Shown here: positions 45,701 through 57,421 of the stretch, in pieces
Layout: each line of letters starts with the position of its first letter
Position numbering within the stretch: the stretch's first letter is position 1
Assembly: GCF_003286085.1 (NCBI RefSeq)
Contig: NW_020825298.1
Coordinates: 4,712,001-4,776,000, forward strand
DNA length: 64,000 nt
Source of the DNA: Drosophila persimilis
Lineage: Eukaryota; Arthropoda; Insecta; Diptera; Drosophilidae
Direction of reading: 5' to 3'
Position numbers and translations under genes: made by a program
Notes under the pieces: generated by a model
Told to the model about the DNA's origin: nothing
Seen by the model: only the letters and a program-made list of their open reading frames with translations
The model's database searches: none

Positions 45701-48700
45701 CTTTCCAATAAATGAAGCGAAGTGAAGTGAAGTGAAGAGGAAAAAGGCTTAAGTTAAAGACTGATAGGGGATAGGGGATAGGGGAAGATAGATACTATAA
45801 CAAAGTTAATGAACCCCCAGGAATAAAGAGAAAGTTTTTAGAACCAATTGTTGGCGATTCGAAAGACTTTAGACATACAAAAGAGGAGGCTCCATTGTGA
45901 TCTCAGAGACAGAGAGAGAGAGAGAACGAACACCAAGGCAAACAATATAAAATACATAATTGATTGTTGCCATCCCCATCTACAACACCATCCCCCCACT
46001 GTCACCATCATCGTCATCGCCACAATCATGGAGGCAGTCACATGAATGCTTGCATATGGATGAGTTCTCGTGTTCTATTGACACTTGCCTCAATTGAATT
46101 TATGAGGCCCCAGTTTTGGGTCGTTGTCCGACCCATTATTGCTGTTTGCATAGAGAATAGAATGGAGAACGGTTAAGTTCTCCTCTCTTGTTGCAACCCC
46201 TTTCTCCATGGATGGGGTTCTGTTGCTGCCCCTCTTCACTCCAGGAAGAGCTCTGTTGCTGCCCCAAACAGTTGTCAGTTGTTTTACTATTTATGGCACA
46301 TACAATAATAAAACTATATACATACACATGTCATTACAATTTATGACCTGTGTAGGGAGTATCGTATCGCATCGTATCGTATCGTATGGGGGGGGCACGT
46401 GCTTAAAGTGCGATCAAATGGGAAATTAGCAGATAAGTGGACACAGAGTTTGGTCAGATTGTGTTTTGCGATGGTATGGTTATTATGCCGTAGGGGGAAA
46501 ACAGATGTGCCTCTGGTTATAAATAGATCACAAATCAAACAAAGAACATTTTGCACTTGTGAAAGATGTTTTGGGTATGTGTTTAAAGAGCAGTTTTATT
46601 AAGCAAATCGATTGGGGGGTGTTATTCCTAACGAATAGAGTGGACAAAGCCAATAACTGAAGCTATGATCATTTTGGTTATTGTAGGGGAAGGGTGGATC
46701 GGTTAAGAGAAGATTTTTTAGAACGATATCTGGGATATTTTATATATTTTGCTCCCCTACTCTCTCTGACTCTCTATCTTTCGCACACAAAGTAGCTGAG
46801 TAGCGGGTATTATATTGTCGCGGAACGTGTGCCGCGACCAAAGTAATATCTACGAAAAGCTAAAAGATAAAGTACAAATTCATAGACAATATTCATACAA
46901 TAAATTCCTCACCACTTAGACATTGTATGAACACATCTTCGATTCTAGATCTGCTTCTTCTAAATTTTCACAGCTTAAGGAAAACCATAAATCATACGAT
47001 GGCAAAGGCACTTCCCCACAATGAACACAATTTTTGGAGAGCACTCCAACAGGCGATGCTGCTGCATCCTATGCAAAAGTGGACATCACAATCGACTATA
47101 ACTCTTGACTGGAAATGCATTTTCTGTGTAGCCTTTGGGGGATAGACGGTTGTAGTTTGGGTTACGAGGGGTACTGCACCCTTGTGAGTCATTTGTCTGC
47201 TACTGCAATAAAATGCATACAAAATTTAATGCCTCTGTAATTTAAAATGCAATCTGCACCGCCCACAGCAGCAGCAGCAGCAACATCAGCCACAACAACG
47301 GGTGGCACACAACACAGCAGACAAGGGGGCATAAAAACATTTATGTCGGGGCAATAAACGACACACCCAACAAAAAAAAAAAAAAAAAAAAACGTTGGAG
47401 AAAACCTAAAAGACAACAGAAACAACCAAAATTATAGTGCGGTAGCGATGCATTGTACATATTTTTTGTCAGCAAAGAATTTTGTGCTTGGCGACCCCAA
47501 TGTGCCATGTGCCATATGTGCCGGGCCGCAGCCGTAGCCGTAGCCGTATGCCGTATGCCGAGGCATTTCCTAGCCAAAAGTTGGGGGCACACATGTGCCA
47601 GCAAGCAGCCAAAAGGCCAGTGGATACGACAGAGACCAACTAAAAGCTCTCCCCCCGGAGTATGGGCCAGCAGAGAGAGGGACGGACCCTCTCCGATTTG
47701 GCAGCGCCAGTTGCTCTGACATTTTAAAGAGATTGAGAAATGTCGAAAAAGATTTTTTGGTGCCTTCTGCTTTCTGCTTTTTTCGTTGCAGTCTATTTAT
47801 TTGCCTTGATCGGAATTGGTCATTGCACTTTACTCTGGGGGGTTCGACCCGACAGACGGCGGAAAGTGTGTGAAGGGCAAAGGCTCGTTGAGTGCTTGAG
47901 TGGGTCGGATCTATGATTCATCCAAAGGCATGGGAACTGTAGAGTTTGGCATCCAATGCTGAGGTGTACGCAAAAACTGTCGGTACAGTCGACGCACGTG
48001 CCTTTTTTGTTTGGCGAAGAGAAGGCCCAAAGTATCTACGAATAAGGAGTGTACCCATCAATAAATATTTTGGGTACACTTGAACTCTAATTATCTTCTT
48101 TTTGTCGGAAATTTTTGTGTTCATTAATTTATTCCAAGAAATTTCTTTATTAATATCTCAAAATACCCGCAATGAATGGCACCTTATCGAATGTAGGAAA
48201 TATACCAAGGCAAAAGCATTTTAGATAGAATATAAAAAAGAATATATGCCCAAAGTGGGTGCCATACCACGATTGAGTCTTTTACAGATTTTCTTTTATA
48301 AAGCTATTTTATCTATGTACTTGTCTGTACTTATGTGTTTCTTTTCAAAATTGTCTTAATTTGTATTAAATGATAAGTCTTATCACAGCTATTAGACCTT
48401 GTATATGTATATGTTGTTGTACAAAAATAAGGCTAATATTTTAACAAAGAAAACTTGTATCACGAGCAAACACCAATACGTGATAAATACCATAATATTT
48501 GCTTATAGAAATCACATATTTTCATAGAGCACTTCAAGAGTCTTGTGCTTGAGATATTTATTATTTATTTAATCTTATTTAAACCATTTCAATGTTTTAT
48601 TCTGCCAATTTGTTTATAATTTGAGTGTTATCCACATGGCTTGAGTGAGAGGCAGAAAAAGAGGGGAAGAGAGAGAGAGAGAGAGAGAGAGATAGATAGT

Positions 48701-51700
48701 GTAGACCAATGAATATGCAAATACACCCTATAACCCAGAAAGGAACAAATACTATATATATATATATATGTATGTATTTGATTAGCTTTGCACTCTTCTA
48801 TATCTGTTTCTATACACAATTTATATCATTTCGTGTGGGCATTTTCTTCATTCTTGCGGTCTCCCTTTCGTACTTTGCTCGCTCTTGGGGTTCTGTTTTA
48901 CTTAGCATTTGGTTTGAGTGCGATTAAAAAAAGAATCATTTTGCAATTTGAGGAAAAAGTACACCAACAATTTTAGCACAATAAAACTTACTAAAACATT
49001 GTAGTTCGTCTGCGAATACGATGTATGTGTGTATTTTATGATGTCAGCTATTTATACACTCCTTGGTTGATTGAATATATTCTTTTTATATTATTTGATT
49101 CATTGACAGATTTAACACAATTTTGTTGCGGAATTTTTGTGGTTTGATAAGAAACTCCAACGAAATGCAGCCGGAGAAAAAAGCTCGCAACCAACACACG
49201 ACGACGGCCCCAACGCGACGACGTCGATCGACGACAAAAAAGCACTGCAGTCGGGCAGCGCTTGTGCACTGAGCGGCTGCAATGGGCAGAGAGACAAAGA
49301 AAGACAGAGAGAGGATCAGTTGCAGCAGCAGTTGTTGCAGAGAGCCGCCACCTTAAGAATGCAATGGAAAGACGTTTTTAAAGAGGTGACTCCCTCTCTC
49401 TCTCTCTCTCTTGTCCGCAGTGAAACACCAATGTTCGCAAATCGTAAGAGAATTTCTTGCGAGTGCCTCACGCTATTTAAATACCCTTTGATCATACGAG
49501 AGAACATCAAGAAGAAGATATTGCAGTGAAAAAGTTTATAGCATATAATAGACTGTAATTACGTTGGTTAGGTTTTCTGTTAGGTTAGGTTAGGAACATG
49601 TGTGCATTACACTGGGATATTATTCATTTAAAAGCTGTGGAAATTATATATCTGAATCTATAACCAAACATCCACCAAAAAATCACTCATGTTTCGTCAT
49701 ATTCTCTCAAAAGTTATTGCACTCTCTCTCGCTGCTCTCCTTCTGCCTTTGTTTCTGTAAAAACATTTCCAATTATATTTCCCGTTTATATAAAATACAT
49801 ATAGATTTATAGACCCCATATATACACCCCTTGTGGGAGGCGTGTCATGGATGGATGTAACAGGCGACATGTACAAGATTCCGCATTGTCTGCTGCTTGA
49901 CAGCTTTTAATTAATGTTTTTTAATAAAACCAAAAATGGATTTAATGTCAGTCGAGTGGAAATAAAAAGCAGGAAGAAAGTTGGGGCTGCAGTTAAGAGT
50001 CAAGGTGGATTCACATGATGAATAAGAAGAGGCAATCATGTTGGGAGAGAGCTAAAACCACAAAACAATCAAAATCTGATCCAGTTCATAACCGAAATTT
50101 GGGTCAAAATACGAAGCCATTTGGAAATTACAGCAATTTGAAACTGCAACAATGTAAATACCTTTGCACCACACCCTCCCTCCCCTCCCGCAGCAAGTGC
50201 AATTGAAAACCCGCAAAAAACAAAAAACGTAGAAACAAAAACCCAGTGAAAGTGCGGACAAAAGCAAACAAAGCAATTAAAAGCCACAGAAGCAACAAGT
50301 GCCATAATAAAACAACAAAAGTTAATCAACAACAAAAAAAACCAAAGCTTCGAAATTAAAGAGAAACTGCAGCAAAAACTGCAGAAGAGTAGAGATAACA
50401 CAAACAAAAGAAAACAAAGAGATACGCCAGCCTTCCAGTTCCCTTCAGACTAAGCGAGTGTGAAACTGTAGCTGAGCTGTAAAACTGTAAACACTTGCTG
50501 TGTAATTTACAAGGCTGCCGACAGCTTCGCCTTGGGGCAGAAATGGCAACCAAAGTGGAGAGTGGCATTACGCAGTCTACTGTCTACTACTCTCGCTCTC
50601 CTTTCTTTCTATCCCGCTCTTGCTCAAAGCATGGCTATAAAAGCGAGCTTCAAAGTTCTCCTTACTCTTCCACACTCAATACAAAGCTTAAGCGTCATCC
50701 TATCTCTCTCTTTCTCTCCGCAAAAACCTAGCGGTAAAAGCAAGCTTCAATGCTTTTAAGCACTTGTTGAACAGCTCAACGGCTACTCAACGGAATCCTA
50801 ATTAGTGTATTTTATGTGCAAGCCAGCTTTTGCCTCGTTTAGCCAGTACTCAAGAGGAGGATGCAGCAGACACGCTGTCGTCTGGACAGGTGGATCAACT
50901 GGCTCCTCGATAAGGAAAGACGGGGCGACGGCACTCTCTCGGCTGGAGATGACAGCTGGCTCAGATCTATGGGGAATCTGGTTTCTGTCTGTGTGGAAAT
51001 TGAACAATTTTCCCAGTGCATTTAACTAAACGTTTATGATATGATGAGATTTCAAGTGCAATTAATTGGGCTCTAACTAAATGGAGTTTCCGGCTAAGAT
51101 AGATGAGTTTTTGCAGACGATCCATGAGGTGCGAGGAAAGAGTATTATAGAGGGTATGGTTACAGTTGAAAGAAAGACAATTGTAGAATCTCCGAAAGAA
51201 TAGATCATAACAGAATATCTGTCATGACCTTGTACCACACAATTCTCAGCCAATTTGGACATTCGCAAACATCTCTCGAGACATAAACCCATTGTATAAC
51301 ATAAAACTTAATTGAAAAATTACTTGACCAAAAAAACTGAAATACAAAATCCCCCACGAGTCACATAATTACGTAATGCCACCAGCCATAACTATTGTCT
51401 TCAAGTAAATGCCACTTCAACAAAACATCCCACAAACATCCGTCCACAGCCACTCAAAATTGTCTACGGACCGATCAAGAAGTTACCAAGTGGCTTTGTT
51501 CTTCTCTCTCTCTCTATTCTCTTCTTTTTTTTGAGTTAGCTCTGTTTGGGCCCGACTCGAATCAATAATTTAATTGACCCACTTTGCGCCTTGATTCGAG
51601 CAATAACTTTTCGAGAGTGAAGCTAATTGCTTAGAAGGCTCTGGGCTCTGGACTCTGAGCTCTGGGCCCTGGGTCTGGTTTGCGTTTCGTGTCGATTGGG

Positions 51701-54553
51701 CAAAGTTTAGCCATAGAAATGGCAACATTTTGAACAACAACAAAGTGAAATTTGGGTTAAGCGTAGTCCGCGCTCGAAATGGGGTTGATGGCTCCCGCCC
51801 GTCTGAAGCGTTGGCAACTTTGTTGATTTACGGTAAATACTCGGTAGTAATAGAACAAAGTGCAGCACAAACTGTAGTGGAAGTTTAGTTTCAAGAACAG
51901 TAAAGTAACTTTTCCAAAAGAACTGGGAAAACTGTGATTAATGCTGCGTTTCGAAACCGTTGAAGGTCGTTTGTGGTTTAAAAAATTTTCCATTTCGAGT
52001 TAAAGGTGTGTACGTGGCAGCTGATTCGGAAGTTTTGAGTGGCATATGAATTGATTGATTGCTCTTATTTGGCTTCAACGAACTAGTCATGGCCCGAATG
52101 TGGTCAAAATGAACGAAACTTGGCCAGAAACTTCTGTATAAACTCTGTTCTGAAGTTGCTCCTGCTTCAGTAAATCCCATTGGGCATATGTCAATGCCAA
52201 TGCCATGTTACCGTCACACAAAGGACAGCTGTAAAACCAAAAAAAATTTCCATGTAATAATTCCAGATTTCGCTTGGCTTACCTTTGCCCTTTTTCGAGT
52301 GGGACCCACCCACATGACCTTGCTCTTGACAGGCAGCCAAAGCCGACTCTCAACCCCGTTTCTATAAATAGATAACAGCGTCTATGCAGCTCCCTCTGAC
52401 GCACGGAGGAAAACGAAAAATCAATAAAGGATGCTGCCTGCAGTGCAAACTCCCAAAATGCCATCGAAATTTCCCCATTTATTCGTATCAGGGTCAGCAT
52501 TTCTAATTGGCAACAGGTTGAGTCATCAGGCTAGACTTTTAAACGGGTTTCCTCATCATCAGTATACACGCAAAAGTCTCCCCAAGATCATCATCAAGTT
52601 TCCAAGTAAAGTGTGAACAAGAAATGTACATATATTATATATATATATTATTATTATGTATCTTCTCTCTGCGATGAGTCAGGGCCACAAGTCAAGAGAA
52701 ATTGTATTGTTGTTTTGCGAAAATTATGGAAAGTCCTTGAACCCTAACGAAAGAGTATAGAGAGAGAGACAGAAGCCCACATAACTAATGAAAACTAGAT
52801 AATTGCTGAAGGCCTGGGCCAAAAGCAACGCTTGATGTGGCGCTTTGGGTTCATTCACATTCGCGCTTTTTTGGCCATGTTTATCTGTGTGGGTTGGAAC
52901 CAACTCCGGCATTGTCTTTGCTCCAAAGAGCGACTCTGTCCATGACTGTATTTGATTCTAAGAGTGGTTCATGTCAGTTCTTTCGTGTGTTGTCAAAAGT
53001 CAGACCATTTAATCAATCTGAAGCAATCTTATCTATCAGAGTGCTTCGCGCTTGCTCATGAGCAAAAACAACAAAAAATGACGCAAATTCTGTTTCCAGT
53101 GGGGAAAAATCACCGAATAAATAATGTGGAATTGCCTAAAATGCATTTATTTGTTTACCGCTTCAGGAACAATTCCAATGGCATACAACACGGAAACGAA
53201 ATAAAATCCAAATGCAAATAAAAATTTCTATTGAGTTTCTATTGCTTTGCGATTCGTGCCTTTGTTGACAGAAACCCAGGAAAAACGTAAATGAAGCGTG
53301 GCGAAGACAAGTATATAACTGTTTATATTGGCCAGTTCGCAGAAAAGGTGCGCAGTTTAAATGTTTAATGAGATAAGTGCTTGGAAAAATGTACTCCTCA
53401 CTGCACATGATTATCGTTTCTTTGGCTAATTTTTGGTACTAGAGGGGCTGGTATTGCTAGAACTAACAGTCCGCTCGAAGAATGTTAAAACTAAGGATGG
53501 CAAGCTACAATCTTCCCCGTCGGGTCCCCTTGCATGCGGCGTTAAACGGGGAAGAAATAGTAGAAGTCGAAGGCATCAAAGCTGGCCCCGCAGAAATCAG
53601 AGGAGGAAGATTGCTGTGGCTTTCGAACTGATCGTAGCTCTATCTGTTGTTCTTGAACTGATTATAGTGCCCATTCTGATGCTACTCTCAAACTGTTCAG
53701 TTACCTGACTGCAGAGGTGTGGCTCTTAACTGCTGACGATCTGCAGAGGTGTGGCTCTTAAACTGCTGACGGTTCCCATAACGATGTGCATCTCAAACTT
53801 ACAAAATACGCAATTTTGTGAAATCAACTAAAAATGTTAGTCCGCAAATATATCATTATTTCAAAAAGTTGAATTTAGAACGATTTGATATCAGAAAAGC
53901 TGAAAACTCTTGAAGTGAAACAGTTTGAAGTGATACAGTTTGGCAAATACGGCTTTCAAACTACAGATAAGCGTAGGTTTGGCGAAATTCAAAATTAACG
54001 GCCCACACACACAAGCAGGCCCTGTGGAACAGCAGACAAAAAGTAAAACTGGTTTGTTTCCAACAAGAACAAACCAAAACGCAGCCACACGAGAGCGAGA
54101 GGACAACAGTAGGAGGGGCTGTTAATGCTGCTGCAGCTGACGCTGGGCGTGTGCGTTGGCGTTAGCTTTGACGTCGCTGCTGACGCCAGTTTCTACGTTT
54201 GGCTGCCCATGACCATGCAGTCGTCCGTCAAAAAGCAGAGACAGATAGTGCAAAAGAGAGAGAAAATGAGATGGCAAGAGGGGCAAGAGGGCGAAGCAGG
54301 GGCGATAGATTACATAAAACAGCCGTGCTAAAGACAGAACGAAAACTCACACACGCACACACACAGACACCTTGCGCACGCTGTTATACAGTTTTAGACT
54401 CACTGGGTACAACTCTACTTACGTTTCCGCGTCCTTGGGAACAATCTGCTCCGCATCGACAGTCTGCTGCTCCGTTAGCTCCACGTCCATATCAGAGGTC
54501 GACTCGGTTTCCTCGCGTTCGCTGTCGCTAATCTCAATGACTTCTTCGTCCAT
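38217..54553 (-). CDS. Tpr2: Tpr2 orthologue (DNAJC7-type TPR and J-domain co-chaperone), 503 residues
   Basis: Exons: 54553-54423, 39745-39293, 39213-38369 and 38299-38217. Phases 2, 2 and 1 all match. The protein begins [12 protein letters not shown] with an acidic disordered N-terminus. It has TPR repeats with a first clamp (K-x3-N in KKLGN, N in YGNR, K-x3-R in KAYVR), a second TPR block, a J domain at about 397-465 with HPD at 427-429, and a tail [18 protein letters not shown] ending FNFEF. Order and length match DNAJC7/Tpr2 proteins, which bind Hsp70 and Hsp90 through the TPRs and stimulate Hsp70 through the J domain in the cytosol. The first exon is assigned across a 14.7-kb intron because its GTAAGT donor, phase and sequence (KDAE-T-IAEEKKK) join cleanly. 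A Tpr2-derived copy lies 1.5 kb downstream. Confidence 0.9.
42368..42429. repeat. 31-bp tandem duplication in a purine-rich tract
   Basis: GGGAAGAGGCAACGGGAGAG with its following bases occurs twice at a 31-base period. It lies in a longer region (about 42240-42850) with degenerate units containing GAGTGnGGGGAAGAGG and AGACTGC. Confidence 0.8.
46359..46387. repeat. TATCG pentanucleotide repeat
   Basis: About five units, one with a C substitution, followed by a run of G. Confidence 0.8.
48669..48692. repeat. GA microsatellite
   Basis: About 12 GA units, followed by GATA repeats. Confidence 0.9.
53593..53970. repeat. Dispersed repeat copy A (interrupted)
   Basis: Block 1 (AGATTGCTGTGGCTTTCGAA) and block 2 (GATACAGTTTGGCAAATACG, then GCTTTCAAACTACA) match copy B at 61123-61203 with scattered differences. 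The interval between the blocks includes the 32-bp tandem duplication. Confidence 0.5.
53709..53772. repeat. 32-bp tandem duplication
   Basis: CTGCAGAGGTGTGGCTCTTA and the following AACTGCTGACG are repeated at a 32-base period with one base inserted in the second copy. Confidence 0.85.
54423..54553 (-). CDS. Tpr2: Tpr2 first coding exon
   Basis: 131 coding bases encoding an acidic, Ser/Glu/Asp-rich N-terminus ([15 protein letters not shown], then [10 protein letters not shown]). It ends in phase 2 at ACGTAAGTAG. No in-frame ATG was seen upstream before the frame closes. It stands alone in more than 14 kb of non-coding DNA. Confidence 0.8.
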
Positions 54554-57414
54554 GCGGCTCTCTGGCTCCAGCACAGCAACACCAATGTCTCCCAAGCTGG
54601 CGCGTTTTGTTGTACGTTTGTTGGTTTTGTTAATTTTACACGTTTTCCACGGCTCCCCTCTGTACTTTTCTTTTTGCGTCAGTCCTCACACCTTTGCTAC
54701 GTGCCCGTGTTTGCCGTTTGCCTGTGTATGTATTTATTTCAACACGCGCCCGCGATAGACGATTTCCGCTGGTTTTTTTCCACTAATTTTTTTGTTTGTA
54801 CTGCTGCAGCCGTAGTCTTTTCTGTATCCGCGGGTTTACACAATTGTAGAGATACTCAGTGTGCCTGCATTATTTATTATTATTATTTTTAAAATTTGAG
54901 ACGGACGACCAAATGACAAGCAGCGTGTGACCGCGGACCTATAGATAAGATATACGGTCTGACTCTCAGAAATATACCAATATATACAGTCTCATTTTTA
55001 AAATATACCATAAAATATACTGACGAATTATCCGTCGTACATATTCCTTGTTTTTGATATTCCGTCAAATATTGTTATCTAGATAGAGCCCTTAACCCTT
55101 GCCACATAATTTTATTCGAGTAATGATTCGATTTTCTACTTGACTGGTTTGTTTTAAATACTTTATATTTGTTTGCCTGGTACAGGGTTTGCTTTGATTG
55201 TTTTTGCCTCACTTTTGGTGCCTCAACAACAAATTACCGTCTCGTATGTCGATAAAAAGTCGAGCTTAACCCATTTAACCCCGCTCTATTTAAACAGTTG
55301 AACGACTTGAGGTAAATGGCGGCAAACATTACGGATTGTAAATTCTTCTCGTAGATCCATGCCATCTTTCCTCTGAACTTGAAAAGAACCACGATATCTT
55401 TCACCTGAACTGCGCTAAAATTATTCCATTTTCATTATTTTCGGTGGAATATTAAAATACCCCCTTGGCTTGCAATGGGTTAATCGATCTCTGCTGGACA
55501 GGATCCTCACCCCTGAACACATAATTTTAACCGTTAAATAAATCAATTTTCCTACTAGACCGGCTAATTTTAACAAGTTTGTTTTATTTAAGCCTTTATT
55601 ACTAACTACATTTTGATACATAGTAACTACATATTTATGTATTTGAGCATGAAATATAACGTAAGTGGTATTATATGTTACGTCATTTCGTAAATGTTGC
55701 CGGTATTTGAACACTTGCTTGTCAACCGTCAGTATAGACAGTTGAGTACTCTATTTCCTTGGAAGTCAAAAATTCGTTGAAACGGTTTTATAACAGAGAC
55801 TGACTAGTTTCTGCATTCAGTGGAGCCTCAGATCACAAGCATTTTCAGACTTCTATAATATGTATACTTATTCCCAGGGCATGCGGAATATTGTTCATTC
55901 TGTGCCCACGTTGCGAGACAATTTCGCTTTTTTCCGAAATAAAATATATGATGTTATATTGATTGAATACGTAAATACACATATGTTAATTATACTACAA
56001 AAAATATAAAATATTACAAGAATAAAATTTCACATTTGTATCCTTTTTGTAGGCAGGTTGATTCTAAATCATATATGGACTTCTTTGTTTTTTATATATC
56101 TAAGAAAAAATATATGTACATACATACCATTCCTTGAGCATCTTGAGCGCAGATCAGCTAGCTTCCCAAAATGCTGATCGAGCATTCCATTCTCCCGTTT
56201 GGTATGGTAACACACCATTTATCTAAAATATTCGAATAGGAGTTATATCTTCATCCTAATACAGTAATCGTATTCATGGGAGATTGCAGTAAGGTCACTA
56301 TTATGGCTTTTTGGTAAGTGGCACGTGTACCTGCATCGTAAGCTCTTCACTAACACTACACTCGAACGTACGTACACACACACTGTTAGTTCAGTGTGCC
56401 GGAATAAATCGGTTCATATGACCGTACAACAGTAACAGCGCCCGACATCGGCAGTCCATGCTCAGTGCGATTATAGACACTGCAGACAAAGGTTGTATTA
56501 ATTTTGATCGCGCATAAACAAATTATTATTATAATGATTATAAATTAATAATTATTATAAAAATCATTCATCATTCCCGACCACCGTGTACCCATTTCCG
56601 ACGCAATCCGCGTAAATTAATAATGAGATCAAGAAAAAAAAATCCGACCTTTTTTGTGTATATATGTAAATAGAAAATTACCCAACTGGAATTCCAGGTG
56701 CAACGCGATAATTAGATGGAAACCTGTAAAAAAACGCGCAGATTTTGAATATATCGCCTAGAATATACCGAACACAAGTGAATACTAGTATACAGTAGTA
56801 TACAGTATACTCAGTGAACACCGGGTACAAAAACGCTACCAAAGCCCGCATCTGGCAAATGTTCAGGCTTTGATTAACGACATTCATATCGGAAGCTGTG
56901 GCTATTAAAAGTATTTTTGTATGGGTGCTAGTATAGCAAGAGCAAGTGAGATTATGTTAAGTGATGTCATTAAGGGCTCTGCATATATATATATGTACAT
57001 ATATGAAATTAAATGCTTTTAAATGCAACACGATTTCAGGCAGATTCACAATTCCATGGCCGCAATATTTTGTCAGTTGTTGAATGGCCAGTCCTAGTAA
57101 ACAATTAGCAAGCCTTAAATCCAGATAAGTTTATCACTCGGGTGGCTGCGAAAAAAGATATAACTATAATTAGCTACTCGCAAATAGTCTGATCTTAGAG
57201 CAACTAAAAGCGGAACAGGGAGATTGTCGTCTGTCCAGACGGGCACCCAATACGATATACCCCCGAAATCTGTAGATAATAGTTTTATAAACGCGAAACG
57301 AAACTGTTGACTAAACAATGATGTACATGCGTACCATTAAAGATAAAAGGAACAGTTACAAATTAGCATGCTTGTGTTAAAATAATGAACATCTCCACTC
57401 TCATTCCCCGGCAG
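54554..57414. other. Divergent intergenic region between Tpr2 and the 5'-nucleotidase
   Basis: The left part holds the Tpr2 5' UTR and a motif-1 promoter element (54924-54934). The rest is AT-rich. No coding exon is supported. Any untranslated first exon of the nucleotidase must lie in the right part, because an acceptor sits at 57414. Confidence 0.5.
54924..54934 (-). promoter_or_regulatory. Ohler motif-1 element, probable Tpr2 promoter
   Basis: The minus strand reads CGGTCACACGC, one mismatch from YGGTCACACTR, 371 bases upstream of the Tpr2 start codon and in the correct orientation. Motif-1 promoters usually drive broadly expressed genes, which suits a co-chaperone. Confidence 0.5.
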
Positions 57415-57421
57415 CTAAAAG
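57415..57421 (+). other. 5' untranslated leader of the nucleotidase coding exon
   Basis: A pyrimidine-rich acceptor (CTCTCATTCCCCGGCAG, ending at 57414) leaves only seven untranslated bases before the ATG, implying an upstream untranslated exon. Unspliced initiation is also possible. Confidence 0.45.

Larger units (their letters stand above)
39746..54422 (-). other. First intron of Tpr2, 14.7 kb
   Basis: GTAAGT donor and TTACTTGCAG acceptor. I found no convincing nested gene. Contents: an exact DRE at 40763-40770, a purine-rich degenerate repeat at about 42240-42850, GA tracts (41937-41956, 48669-48692), a TATCG repeat near 46359-46387, an A run near 47371-47391, a small hairpin at 46818-46839, and a 32-bp tandem duplication at 53709-53772. 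The first 100 or so bases next to exon 2 are similar to the corresponding intron of the left copy. Confidence 0.6.
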
